Positions 1-7,500 are shown, counted from the first letter of the stretch. The stretch: 64,000 bases of DNA from Kineosporia rhizophila (GCF_021277265.1 NZ_JAJSOH010000029.1:37505-101504), one strand, 5' to 3'. The notes: generated by a model from the letters alone, not told the origin. Made by a program: numbers and translations.

Positions 1-270
1 GTCGCCGACCAGGGCCACCCGGTCGCCGACCACCACCCCGGCGCGGCCCAGCTCGCGGGCCTTCATCGCGGTGATCACCAGGTCCTTGTCCCCGCCGGTC
101 TCGAAACCGCCCAGCAGACAGCCGTAGCGGCCGCGGTCGACGGTCACCACCTGGGCCGGCACCGCATCGGTGTGGCTGGGCCGGTCCTTGGTACGGGGGC
201 GGTTGCCCTTGGGGTTGGGCCGGAACCGGATCTGGGACTCCTCGTCCTGCCCGCGACTACGGCGGCTCAC
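1..270 (-). CDS. rsgA: Ribosome small-subunit-dependent GTPase A, N-terminal part
   Basis: This is the first 90 codons of a minus-strand gene whose remainder lies outside the window. The start is GTG at 270, giving VSRRSRGQDE and then an Arg/Lys-rich N-terminus (RPNPKGNRPRTKDRPSH), followed by an OB-fold-like stretch (AQVVTVDRGRYGC, VVGDRVALVGD). RsgA is a circularly permuted GTPase that helps mature the 30S subunit. The OB domain comes first in the family, so the GTPase part is expected off the edge. It lies 16 bases downstream of aroA on the same strand, a neighbourhood common in actinomycetes. The family call rests on the OB segment and context, because no GTPase motif is in view. Confidence 0.8.
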   Translation of the reverse strand, partial: MSRRSRGQDEESQIRFRPNPKGNRPRTKDRPSHTDAVPAQVVTVDRGRYGCLLGGFETGGDKDLVITAMKARELGRAGVVVGDRVALVGD

Positions 271-286
271 TGACGGATCACCGCCC

Positions 287-1618
287 TCACCGTCGTTCGG
301 GACCGTCCGATGCGCTCAGCATCCGTTCCCACAAGGCGGTGAACTCCGGCAGGGTCTTGGCGGTGGTGCCGATGTTCTCCACCGACACCCCGGGCACCCG
401 CAGGCCGACCACGGCGCCGGCGGTGGCCATCCGGTGGTCGGCGTAGCTGTGGAACACCCCGCCGCGCAGCTTGGCCGGCTTGATGATCAGCCCGTCCTCG
501 GTCTCGGTGACGTCGCCGCCGAGCCGGTTCAGCTCGGTGGCCAGGGCCGCCAGCCGGTCGGTCTCGTGGCCCCTCAGGTGGGCGATCCCGCGCAGGTGCG
601 AGGGGGTCTCGGCGAGCGCGGCCAGGGCCGCGACGGTGGGCGTGAGCTCACCGGCGGCGCGCAGGTCGGCGTCCAGGCCGTAGAGCTCGCCGTTGCCGCG
701 CACGGTCAGGCCGTCGCGGTCGAGGCTGACGTCGGCGCCCATCTGGTCGAGCAGGTCGCGCAGGTGGTCGCCGGCCTGGGTGGTGTACTGCGGCCAGCCC
801 GGCACGGTCACCGAGCCGCCGGCCACCACGGCCGCGGCCAGGAACGGCGCGGCGTTGGACAGGTCGGGCTCGACCATCACGTCCAGCCCGCCGACCCGGC
901 CGGGCTCGACCCGCCAGACGTCGGGCTCGGAGTCGTCGATCACCACGCCGACGTCGCGCAGCGCCTCGACGGTCATCGTCACGTGCGGCTCGCTGGGCAC
1001 CTGGCCGCCGACGTGCCGCAGCGTCAGGCCCTCCTCGAACCGGGCGCCGGCCAGCAGCAGGGCCGAGACGAACTGCGAGGAGGCCGAGGCGTCGATCTCC
1101 AGGGTGCCGCCGCGCACCGAACCGGAACCGCGCACGGTGAAGGGCAGCCGGCCGCCGCCGTTGTCGTCGACCTCCACCCCCAGACCGCGCAGGGCCTCGA
1201 TGATCGGGCCCATCGGCCGGACCCGGGCGTGCGGGTCGCCGTCGAAGGCGATGTCACCGTCGGCCAGGGCGGCGATCGGCGGCACGAACCGCATGACCGT
1301 GCCGGCCAGGCCGACGTCGATCGTGGCCGGGCCGCGCAGCCGGCCGGGGGTGATCATCCAGTCGGCGCCGAACGCCCCGGTCGCCCCCGCGTCCTGCACG
1401 TCGGTGCCGAGCCGGCGCACCGCCTCGGCCATCAGCAGGGTGTCGCGCGAGCGCAGCGGGGCGCGCAGCCGGGAGGGCTCCTCGGCCAGCGCCGCGAGCA
1501 CCAGATAGCGGTTGGTGAGGGACTTGGAACCGGGCAGGGACACCGTCGCCGAGACCGGGCCCGTCACCGTCGGGGCCGGCCAGAGTGCTGTCGCCTCGTC
1601 GCTCACCGGGTTACTCAT
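287..1618 (-). CDS. aroA: 3-phosphoshikimate 1-carboxyvinyltransferase (EPSP synthase)
   Basis: This enzyme transfers the enolpyruvyl group of PEP to shikimate-3-phosphate, the sixth step of the shikimate pathway. The 443-residue product is normal for the family. Visible motifs are the N-terminal PGSKSLTNR (substrate-binding Lys and Ser), GLAGTVMRFVPP (the LxxGxxGTxxRF region), SASSQFVSALLL and the C-terminal SYADHRMATAGAVVGL. I chose ATG at 1618 (MSNPVSDEATALW) because the frame upstream of it is Arg/Ser-rich and does not look coding; a GTG four codons further in is possible. rsgA follows 16 bases later, so the two are probably cotranscribed. Confidence 0.96.
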   Translation of the reverse strand: MSNPVSDEATALWPAPTVTGPVSATVSLPGSKSLTNRYLVLAALAEEPSRLRAPLRSRDTLLMAEAVRRLGTDVQDAGATGAFGADWMITPGRLRGPATIDVGLAGTVMRFVPPIAALADGDIAFDGDPHARVRPMGPIIEALRGLGVEVDDNGGGRLPFTVRGSGSVRGGTLEIDASASSQFVSALLLAGARFEEGLTLRHVGGQVPSEPHVTMTVEALRDVGVVIDDSEPDVWRVEPGRVGGLDVMVEPDLSNAAPFLAAAVVAGGSVTVPGWPQYTTQAGDHLRDLLDQMGADVSLDRDGLTVRGNGELYGLDADLRAAGELTPTVAALAALAETPSHLRGIAHLRGHETDRLAALATELNRLGGDVTETEDGLIIKPAKLRGGVFHSYADHRMATAGAVVGLRVPGVSVENIGTTAKTLPEFTALWERMLSASDGPERR

Positions 1619-1725
1619 CGCTTCGCTCGCGCCACTTCCGTCATCGCCTGCCTGGTCCACAAGGGGTGTCGAGCGACGAGAGTATCTGTCCCCCCGCGTG
1701 GGAGGCAGCCCCAATCCGCACCGGC

Positions 1726-1757
1726 GGCCGGACCCGCCGCGGGGGCAGGGTCCGGCC
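1726..1757 (-). terminator. Hairpin after the DoxX-family gene
   Basis: A perfect 10-bp inverted repeat (GGCCGGACCC / GGGTCCGGCC) with a 12-base loop lies just downstream of the stop at 1771. It has no clear T-run, so it is a candidate terminator only. It would separate the DoxX gene from aroA. Confidence 0.5.
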
Positions 1758-1770
1758 GGGCCGGAACGAC

Positions 1771-2466
1771 TCAGACCGGAAGCGCGTGACCAGCCTTGTA
1801 GGCGGCCTTCTGAGCCCGGGCGGCCTGCTTGCCGGCCACCTTGCCGGCCTTGCGCTGGGCGCGGCGGCTGGTGCGGCCCGCCTCCCGCGCGGCCTCCCGG
1901 GCGGCCAGCTGCGCGTCCTTCTGGAACTGGCGGGCCGACTTCTTGGCGGACTTGGCCGCCTTGCGCCCCGACTGCCGGGCCGACGCCACCGACTCGGTGG
2001 CCTCCTCGCGGGCGTCGTGGATGGCCACGGCGGCGGCCTTGCGGGCCTTGCGGCCGCGGTACGCCACGCTCGGCTTGCCCTCGGTGTCGACCGTGGCCAG
2101 CAGGGCGCCGCCGATCAGGCCCAGGGTCTTCACGAAGGTGGACTGCTTGTCGCGGCGCAGCTGCGGGTCCTTCTCCTTCCAGAACGGCTCCACCGGCTGC
2201 ACCACCGGTGCGGTGGCCACGATGGCCAGGGCCGACAGGCGCGGCAGCCGCCCGGCGGCCAGCAGCGAACCGGCCACCGCGGTGACGACCCCGGCGGCCC
2301 GCACCACCATCACCGGGTCCTCGGGCAGGCGGAGCGGACCGGAGACCTGCTTGAGCACGGGACGGGCGGCCTCGGCGGGCGGGCCGGGATGGCGGGCCAC
2401 CTCGACCCCGGACTGGATCAGCGGGGCCGCAAGCAGCGGGCGGGCGACACGGCGGACGATGGTCAT
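1771..2466 (-). CDS. DoxX-family membrane protein with a histone-H1-like basic tail
   Basis: The product has 231 residues. Residues 1 to about 135 look like the actinobacterial DoxX family (start MTIVRRVARPLLAAPLIQSG, helices around 55-90 and 112-127, and the family-type segment KQSTFVKTLGLIGGAL). Residues from about 140 to the end are almost wholly Ala, Lys, Arg and Gln with repeated KAAK, AAREAAREA and KAGK blocks, like the tail of bacterial histone-H1-type proteins. DoxX proteins are small inner-membrane proteins linked to redox or thiol stress, with no settled reaction. The tail is presumably cytoplasmic and able to bind nucleic acid or acidic lipid (inference). It is divergent from the SRAP gene at 2565. 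Confidence 0.8.
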   Translation of the reverse strand: MTIVRRVARPLLAAPLIQSGVEVARHPGPPAEAARPVLKQVSGPLRLPEDPVMVVRAAGVVTAVAGSLLAAGRLPRLSALAIVATAPVVQPVEPFWKEKDPQLRRDKQSTFVKTLGLIGGALLATVDTEGKPSVAYRGRKARKAAAVAIHDAREEATESVASARQSGRKAAKSAKKSARQFQKDAQLAAREAAREAGRTSRRAQRKAGKVAGKQAARAQKAAYKAGHALPV

Positions 2467-2564
2467 TGTCCTTTGCTACTCCTGATCGACTTCCGGCGCG
2501 AACGGACAGGCCGGAAATCCGGGGAAATCGGCCGCGGTTCACAGCCCGCCGTAGGCTGAGCGGC

Positions 2565-3542
2565 ATGTGCGGACGTTACGCATCCAGTCGCAGCCGCGAG
2601 GAACTCGTCGTGGAGTTCGAGATCGAGCAGGACCAGCTCGACGATCCCCGGGCCGGCGAGCCGCACTACAACGTGGCGCCGACCGACACGGTGCCGGTGG
2701 TGCTGGAGCGGATGGCGGTCCCGCCGAAGGAGCCGGACGAGCAGTCCCCGATGCCCGAGCACCTGCCCGACGACGTCCCCGAGAACGAGACCCCGGCCCG
2801 TTCGGTGCAGGACGAGGCCGACGCCCTGATCACCGCCGCGCTGATGCACCACGAGCCGGGCGCCTCGATCGACCCGGAGGAGAGCGAGGCCCGGCCGGTG
2901 CGGCAGTTGCGTCCGCTGCGCTGGGGGCTGGTGCCGTCGTGGAGCAAGAACGCCTCCGGCGGGGCCCGGATGATCAACGCGCGGCTGGAGACGCTGCTGG
3001 AGAAGGGCGCCTTCAAGAAGGCCGCGCTGAGCCGCCGCTGCCTGGTCCCGGCCGACGGCTGGTACGAGTGGCAGGTCAGCCCGACCGCCCAGGACGCCAA
3101 GGGCAAGCCGCGCAAGCAGCCGTTCTTCATGAGCCTGGCCGAGGGCGGGGGGCTGGCGCTGGCCGGGATCTACGAGTTCTGGCGCGACGGCGACCTGCAC
3201 CCCGACGACCCGGCCGCCTGGCTGGTCACCTTCGCCGTGATCACCACCGCGGCCGAGCCCGGGCTGGACACGGTGCACGACCGGATGCCGCTGGTGCTGC
3301 CGCCCGAGCGCTGGAAGGACTGGCTCGACCCGGCGGTGAAGGACGCGGCCACCGTGCACGATCTGGCCGCGGGTCTGCCCACCGGGCGGTTCACCGCGCT
3401 GCCGATCACCAGCCGGGTGAACTCGGTGCGCAACGAGGGCCCGGAGCTGCTCGAGCCCGCGCCCGCCGACAGCCTGGTCGGGGTGGTCGACCCGGCCACC
3501 GGTGAGCTGCTCGGGGGCCCGGGGTCCGAGCAGCTGTTCTGA
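2565..3542 (+). CDS. SRAP-domain protein (HMCES/YedK family)
   Basis: Proteins of this family form a covalent thiazolidine bond between Cys2 and abasic sites in single-stranded DNA, shielding them. The start is fixed by the MCGRY N-terminus, because Cys2 must follow the removed Met. Other family landmarks are HYNVAPTDTVPVV, LRWGLVPSWSK, MINARLETL, RRCLVPADGWYEW and VHDRMPLVL, which carries the conserved His. At 325 residues it is longer than the usual 220-250. The excess is an acidic, Pro/Glu-rich insertion at about residues 47-110, before LRWGLVPSW. It is followed 25 bases later by a hydrolase gene on the same strand. Confidence 0.93.
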   Translation: MCGRYASSRSREELVVEFEIEQDQLDDPRAGEPHYNVAPTDTVPVVLERMAVPPKEPDEQSPMPEHLPDDVPENETPARSVQDEADALITAALMHHEPGASIDPEESEARPVRQLRPLRWGLVPSWSKNASGGARMINARLETLLEKGAFKKAALSRRCLVPADGWYEWQVSPTAQDAKGKPRKQPFFMSLAEGGGLALAGIYEFWRDGDLHPDDPAAWLVTFAVITTAAEPGLDTVHDRMPLVLPPERWKDWLDPAVKDAATVHDLAAGLPTGRFTALPITSRVNSVRNEGPELLEPAPADSLVGVVDPATGELLGGPGSEQLF

Positions 3543-3567
3543 ACCCGATACGAACTGAGGACGATCG

Positions 3568-4257
3568 ATGCCGGCACGCGCTGCGACCCCGGGTCCCGGG
3601 GTGGTCACCGAGTCCGACGAACCCGACCGGCCCACCGAGGTACTCGAGATCGAGACCCCGCTCGGCCCGGCCCGGGCCCACCTGTGGGCGCCGCAGCGGC
3701 GGCCGGTGGGCCGGATCGTGCTGGGCCACGGCGCCGGGGGCGGGATCGGGGCGGCCGACCTGGTCGCCGTGCGCCGGGCCGCGGTGGCTGCGGGCTGGCA
3801 GGCCGTTCTGGTGGAGCAGCCCTGGCGGGTGGCCGGCAAGAAGGTGGCCGCGGCGCCGCCCAAGCTCGACATCGGCTGGCACGCGGTACTGGCCGAACTG
3901 CCCACCCTGAAGCGGCCACTGGTTCTCGGCGGTCGCAGCGCCGGAGCCCGGGTGGCCTGCCGTACGGCCGCCGACCTGGGAGCCCGGGCGGTCTGCTGCC
4001 TGGCCTTCCCGCTCCATCCACCGGGCAAGCCGGAGAAGTCCCGCGCCGCCGAACTGGCCCTGCCGCACCAGGCCGGGATCGAGGTGCTGGTGGTCCAGGG
4101 CGAGAAGGACCCGTTCGGCGGCTGGGCCGAGGTGGAGGCCGAGCAGCTGCCCGGGGTCACGGTGGCCCGGGTCGAGGGTGATCACTCTCTGAAGAAGTAC
4201 GGACCGGTGGCCGAGGCGGTCGCGGCCCGGCTGACCGATTGGTCCAAGTCCGTCTGA
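3568..4257 (+). CDS. Alpha/beta hydrolase (TEX30/KANL3-like family)
   Basis: The product has 229 residues with a compact alpha/beta hydrolase fold: an oxyanion segment RIVLGHGAGGG, a nucleophile elbow GGRSAGAR, a late acid region VVQGEKDPFGG and the catalytic-His segment VEGDHSLKK. This spacing fits the short TEX30-like group often called alpha/beta family hydrolase in actinomycetes. The substrate is unknown. It sits between the SRAP gene and sigR, and the SigR-type promoter begins only seven bases after its stop, so sigR need not depend on read-through from here. Confidence 0.82.
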   Translation: MPARAATPGPGVVTESDEPDRPTEVLEIETPLGPARAHLWAPQRRPVGRIVLGHGAGGGIGAADLVAVRRAAVAAGWQAVLVEQPWRVAGKKVAAAPPKLDIGWHAVLAELPTLKRPLVLGGRSAGARVACRTAADLGARAVCCLAFPLHPPGKPEKSRAAELALPHQAGIEVLVVQGEKDPFGGWAEVEAEQLPGVTVARVEGDHSLKKYGPVAEAVAARLTDWSKSV

Positions 4258-4263
4258 AGCCCC

Positions 4264-4289
4264 GGAATGACCTTCCACCATCGCGTGTT
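4264..4289 (+). promoter_or_regulatory. SigR-type promoter upstream of sigR
   Basis: GGAAT at 4264-4268 and GTT at 4287-4289 are separated by exactly 18 bases, a perfect match to the SigR consensus GGAAT-N18-GTT known from Streptomyces (SigH in mycobacteria uses a close relative). It lies about 330 bases before the main sigR start, which predicts positive autoregulation under thiol-oxidative stress. Confidence 0.82.
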
Positions 4290-4597
4290 GTGCTCACTGC
4301 GCAGACGGTCAGCAGACGACCAGCAGCCGGTCGGCGGCCCCCGGGACCGGGCGTGTCGCTCCGGCCTGCCGATCTGGTCGTGACCATCTGTGATCACCAC
4401 GTAAAACCCTGATGAAGCATCCGCCGGCCCGGTCCGGGGAGCGCAGCATGGGGCGTCCGCGAAGAGTGAGGAGTGCGCCGTTGCTACTCGTGACGACGGT
4501 GGAAGAACGGTCTTTCGGGGCCGATCGGTCGTCCGGTCAGTCCACCGGCCGAACCTGGGCGGGTAATGCCGCTGCGGTGCAGCTAGGCTCGTCGGTG
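4290..4597 (+). other. sigR leader with possible extended-SigR start
   Basis: This 308-base stretch lies between the SigR-type promoter and the main sigR start. It holds no separate gene that I can support. From ATG 4412 the sigR frame is open and would add 62 residues (MKHPPARSGERSMGRPRR...) to SigR. Third-position GC here is only around 70 percent, lower than in the real genes, and I see no good ribosome-binding site before 4412. In S. coelicolor the autoregulated transcript yields an unstable SigR with a 55-residue N-terminal extension, so this layout may be the equivalent. Confidence 0.45.
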
Positions 4598-5218
4598 ATG
4601 GATGCCCAAGCGGGTCGCGCACCGGCGACTGAGAACACCGCGGAGCGGTCTGCCCGCTTCGAGCGGGATGCCCTGCAGTACCTGGACCAGCTGTACTCCG
4701 CGGCGCTGCGGATGACGCGTAATCCGGCCGACGCCGAGGACCTGGTGCAAGAGACCTTCACCAAGGCCTTCGCGTCGTTCCACCAGTACCAGCCCGGCAC
4801 GAACCTGAAGGCCTGGCTGTACCGGATCCTGACCAACGCGTACATCAACACGTACCGCAAGAAGCAGCGTGAACCCCAGCAGGCCCAGACCGACGAGATC
4901 GAGGACTGGCAGATCGCCCGGGCGGGCTCGCACACGTCCACCGGTCTGCGCTCGGCCGAGGCCGAGGCACTCGACCGGCTGCCGGACTCCGACGTGAAGG
5001 AGGCCCTTCAGCGGATCCCGGAGGAGTTCCGGATCGCGGTGTACCTGGCCGACGTCGAGGGCTTCGCCTACCGGGAGATCGCCGAGATCATGGGCACCCC
5101 GATCGGCACCGTGATGTCCCGGCTGCACCGCGGCCGGCGGCAGCTACGCGACCTGCTCGAGGAGTACGCTGCTGAACGTGGCATCGTGGCCACGCGATCC
5201 CAGGGTGGTGCGGCATGA
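4598..5218 (+). CDS. sigR: RNA polymerase sigma factor SigR (SigH-type ECF)
   Basis: This group-IV sigma factor of 206 residues directs the response to disulfide stress. Region 2 is visible as YLDQLYSAALRMTRNPADAEDLVQETF... with WLYRILTNAYINTYRK, a signature shared with Streptomyces SigR and mycobacterial SigH. Region 4 is PEEFRIAVYLADVEGFAYREIAEIMGTPIGTVMSRLHRGR. ATG 4598 gives MDAQAGRAPAT; GTG 4595 is one codon earlier and an in-frame ATG at 4412 would give a longer form. It overlaps rsrA by four bases (ATGA), so the two are translationally coupled, and it is preceded by a SigR-type promoter. Confidence 0.95.
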   Translation: MDAQAGRAPATENTAERSARFERDALQYLDQLYSAALRMTRNPADAEDLVQETFTKAFASFHQYQPGTNLKAWLYRILTNAYINTYRKKQREPQQAQTDEIEDWQIARAGSHTSTGLRSAEAEALDRLPDSDVKEALQRIPEEFRIAVYLADVEGFAYREIAEIMGTPIGTVMSRLHRGRRQLRDLLEEYAAERGIVATRSQGGAA

Positions 5219-5472
5219 GCGTCTGCGGAGAACCCGACTGTTCCAAGGTGCTGGCCCAGGTCTACGAATACCTGGACGGTGAGCTGGGCGAGGCCGAGCT
5301 CACCGAGATCCGCCACCACCTCGACGACTGCTCGCCCTGCCTACGGCAGTACGACCTGGACGTGGCCCTGAAGGCCCTGGTGCGCCGCAGCTGCCAGGAG
5401 ACCGCGCCGGCCGACCTGCGCGACCGCATCATGGTCAAGATCACCGAGGTCCGGATCGAGCTGAACGGCTGA
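5215..5472 (+). CDS. rsrA: Zinc anti-sigma factor RsrA
   Basis: This 85-residue ZAS-family anti-sigma factor binds SigR when reduced and releases it when its cysteines form a disulfide. The zinc motif H-x3-C-x2-C is H35, C39 and C42 (HLDDCSPC), and Cys9 matches the further redox cysteine known from RsrA. Cys4 and Cys60 are extra. The N-terminal helix YEYLDGELGEAEL is typical of the ZAS fold. The start overlaps the sigR stop by four bases. A strong hairpin follows 23 bases after the stop. Confidence 0.95.
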   Translation: MSVCGEPDCSKVLAQVYEYLDGELGEAELTEIRHHLDDCSPCLRQYDLDVALKALVRRSCQETAPADLRDRIMVKITEVRIELNG

Positions 5473-5495
5473 GAGCCGCCCGGTGACCGGGAACT

Positions 5496-5538
5496 GAAGA
5501 AGGCGCTGCTCCCCTCGACGGGGGGCAGCGCCTTCTTC
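5496..5538. terminator. Bidirectional terminator between rsrA and the bL37 gene
   Basis: This is a 19-bp stem with one G-T wobble (arms 5496-5514 and 5520-5538, loop TCGAC). The arm ends are GAAGAAGG and CCTTCTTC, so either strand ends in a T-containing tail. It serves rsrA on the plus strand and the bL37 gene on the minus strand. Confidence 0.88.
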
Positions 5539-5565
5539 GTCTGCTTGTCTGCTGACGCGCAGGGC

Positions 5566-5640
5566 TCAGGCGTTGGGACGGCGACCGTGGTTGGCCGCGC
5601 TGCCCTTGCGCGAGCGGCGCTTGCGACCGCGCTTGCTCAT
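5566..5640 (-). CDS. Ribosomal protein bL37 (AURKAIP1/COX24-type, 24 aa)
   Basis: A 24-codon gene reading MSKRGRKRRSRKGS and ending ANHGRRPNA matches the tiny Arg/Lys-rich bL37 protein found in the 50S subunit of actinobacteria. It starts at ATG 5640 with GGAGAAATGCC just upstream, so the ribosome site is good. In mycobacteria the same gene neighbourhood (sigH, its anti-sigma factor and a biotinyl protein) is conserved. It is convergent with rsrA and shares the hairpin at 5496-5538. It is short enough to be missed by automated gene calling. Confidence 0.88.
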   Translation of the reverse strand: MSKRGRKRRSRKGSAANHGRRPNA

Positions 5641-5807
5641 GGCATTTCTCCTTGTCTTCGGCTGCCCTCCATCTTGACAGACACCGGCCCATGCTCCGGA
5701 CCGGCTCCGGCCCGTGCCTCGTTCAACTGCGACCCAGGCGCCCCCGCCCGCCGCCGTGCTCCAATCACGCAGGCAAGCCGGTCAACCATCCGAAGGAGGC
5801 GGCAGCC

Positions 5808-6023
5808 ATGTCCGAACAGGTCCACGCCGAGCTGGTCGGCAGCATCATGCGGGTCGACGTGGCCCCGGGGGACGTGGTCACCCCGGCCGACCCGCTGGTC
5901 CTGATGGAGTCGATGAAGATGGAGATCCCGGTGCACCCCGAGCGGGGCGGCACCGTCTCCCGGGTCGAGGTCCGTGCCGGTGACGTGGTCACCGAGGGGG
6001 ACCTGCTGATCGTCATCGACTGA
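5808..6023 (+). CDS. Small biotinyl/lipoyl-domain protein (TB7.3-like)
   Basis: The product is 71 residues and consists of a single biotinyl-domain beta barrel. The biotinylation motif MESMKMEI puts the modified Lys between two Met residues, and the paired strands AELVGSIMRVDVAPGDVV and GTVSRVEVRAGDVV make up the two halves. AAGGAGG precedes the ATG at good spacing. Homologues next to sigR/sigH in actinomycetes (M. tuberculosis TB7.3) are biotinylated stand-alone carriers whose carboxylase partner is uncertain. Nothing beside it is a carboxylase. Confidence 0.9.
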   Translation: MSEQVHAELVGSIMRVDVAPGDVVTPADPLVLMESMKMEIPVHPERGGTVSRVEVRAGDVVTEGDLLIVID

Positions 6024-6077
6024 GGCCGGCCCGGGCGGGTTCCTCAAGATTTGCTCACGCGGGCCGATAGACCCCGC

Positions 6078-7166
6078 GTGAGCCAGCCGCCTGTGTCCGT
6101 CATGCCCTTCCTCCGGGCACTGTCCGAGCTCTTCGGCTCGGACCTGCACTGCAAGGTCGGCTCCCCGCCGCGGATCCGGATCGACGGCAAGCTGCGCCGC
6201 CTCGACGTGCCCGCGCTGCGGCCCGCGGACACCGAGGCGATGGTGGCCGAGGTGCTGCGCGACGACCTGCGGGCCGAGTTCGAGCGCACCAACGAGGCCG
6301 ACTGCGCCTACTCGCTCAGCGGGGTCGGCCGCTACCGGGTCAACGCCTTCCGCCAGCGCGGTTCCGCCGGGCTGGTGTTCCGCCGGGTCAACGTCGGCGC
6401 GATCCCGCTGGACAAGCTCGGGGTGCCCGAGGTGATCGGCCGCCTGGCCCTCGAGCCGCGCGGGCTGGTGCTGGTCACCGGGCCCACCGGCTCGGGCAAG
6501 ACCACCACGCTGGCCGGCATGGTCGACAAGATCAACTCCGAGCGGGAGGTGCACCTGGTCACCGTGGAGGACCCGATCGAGATCCTGCACGAGGACAAGC
6601 TGGCGATGGTCAACCAGCGCGAGGTCCGGGTGGACACGCAGAACTTCGCGGTGGCCCTGCGGGCGGCGATGCGGCAGGACCCGGACGTGATCCTGATCGG
6701 CGAGATGCGCGACCAGGAGACGGTGCACTCGGCGCTCTCGGCGGCCGAGACCGGCCACTTCGTGATGTCCACCCTGCACACCCAGGACGCCAAGGAGACG
6801 ATCACCCGGATCATCGACTTCTTCCCGCCGCACGAGCAGAAGCAGGTCCGGCTCTCCCTGGCCGGGGCGCTGAAGGGGATCATCTGCCAGCGGCTGGTGC
6901 CCCGGGCCGACGGCACCGGCCGGGCGCTGGCCATGGAGGTCTGCATCAACACCGGCCGGATCGCCGACGCGATCGCCGACCCGGACAAGACCGGCACGAT
7001 CACCGACCTGATCAAGGAGGGCGGCTTCTACGGGATGCAGTCCTTCGACATGCACCTGGTGGAGCTGATCCGCGACGGCGTGGTGAGCCTGCACGACGGG
7101 ATGGCGGTGGCCAGCAACCCGCACGACCTCACGGTGGAGCTGCGGCGGCTGGGCCTGGTGGCCTGA
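6078..7166 (+). CDS. pilT: Type IV pilus retraction ATPase PilT
   Basis: PilT is a hexameric ATPase that powers pilus retraction. The product is about 362 residues from GTG 6078 (VSQPPVSVMPF); ATG 6102 is an alternative. Visible are the N-terminal PAS-like part (SDLHCKVGSPPRIRIDGKL), Walker A GPTGSGKTTT at about 135-144, the Asp box VTVEDPIEI, Walker B VILIGEMRD and the His box STLHTQDAKETITRIIDFFP. The C-terminal AIRNLIRE motif of classical PilT is only loosely matched (TDLIKEGGFYGMQSFDMHL). No other pilus gene lies nearby, so it may act with a pilus locus elsewhere. A long hairpin follows the gene. Confidence 0.9.
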   Translation: MSQPPVSVMPFLRALSELFGSDLHCKVGSPPRIRIDGKLRRLDVPALRPADTEAMVAEVLRDDLRAEFERTNEADCAYSLSGVGRYRVNAFRQRGSAGLVFRRVNVGAIPLDKLGVPEVIGRLALEPRGLVLVTGPTGSGKTTTLAGMVDKINSEREVHLVTVEDPIEILHEDKLAMVNQREVRVDTQNFAVALRAAMRQDPDVILIGEMRDQETVHSALSAAETGHFVMSTLHTQDAKETITRIIDFFPPHEQKQVRLSLAGALKGIICQRLVPRADGTGRALAMEVCINTGRIADAIADPDKTGTITDLIKEGGFYGMQSFDMHLVELIRDGVVSLHDGMAVASNPHDLTVELRRLGLVA

Positions 7167-7231
7167 GAAACCGGTTCGAGGACGTTGTGCGCACCGAACG
7201 CGGTCTGCGCGCCTACGCGTCGGGGAGGGGT

Positions 7232-7280
7232 CCGTAGGAGGTGGACGGCGGGGTCCCGTTCCGCCCTCCACCTCCTACGG
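7232..7280 (+). terminator. Hairpin terminator after pilT
   Basis: A 14-bp perfect stem (CCGTAGGAGGTGGA / TCCACCTCCTACGG) encloses a further GGCGGG/CCGCCC pairing. It lies 65 bases after the pilT stop. There is no T-run, as is common in this GC-rich DNA. Confidence 0.7.
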
Positions 7281-7444
7281 GCTCACCCGGCCACGTTGCC
7301 GTGACCAGGGAGCTGGGACGCCGTGACTGCCCTCGCGGCGCCCGATTGGTCCATTATCAAGTTGTTACATTCGGAGCGCGACTCGTAAGCGGTGTGGCGT
7401 GGGTCACTGCTGGCCGGGAACTTTTTCGGAGTGGGCAAACGGGA
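7281..7444. other. Non-coding gap between pilT and sodN terminators
   Basis: I see no gene here. The one notable patch is an AT-richer stretch at about 7346-7380 (TTGGTCCATTATCAAGTTG followed by TTACATTC), which could hold a plus-strand promoter pointing at the hairpin at 7445-7481. That would make a transcript of roughly 100 bases. The evidence for it is weak. Confidence 0.3.
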
Positions 7445-7481
7445 ACGCCCGGGCGGTCCCGTGAGGGGACCGCCCGGGCGT
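7445..7481 (-). terminator. Hairpin terminator after sodN
   Basis: This is a stem of about 16 bp (ACGCCCGGGCGGTCCC / GGGACCGCCCGGGCGT) with a very short loop, 20 bases downstream of the sodN stop. It marks a short sodN 3' untranslated region. Confidence 0.82.
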
Positions 7482-7500
7482 CCGGCGCCGGAGTGGGAAC

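Noticed and set aside
4555..4597. GGGTAAT near 4561 as a second SigR promoter
   Set aside because: It lacks GGAAT and has no GTT at 18 bases. The pair at 4264-4289 is a perfect match.
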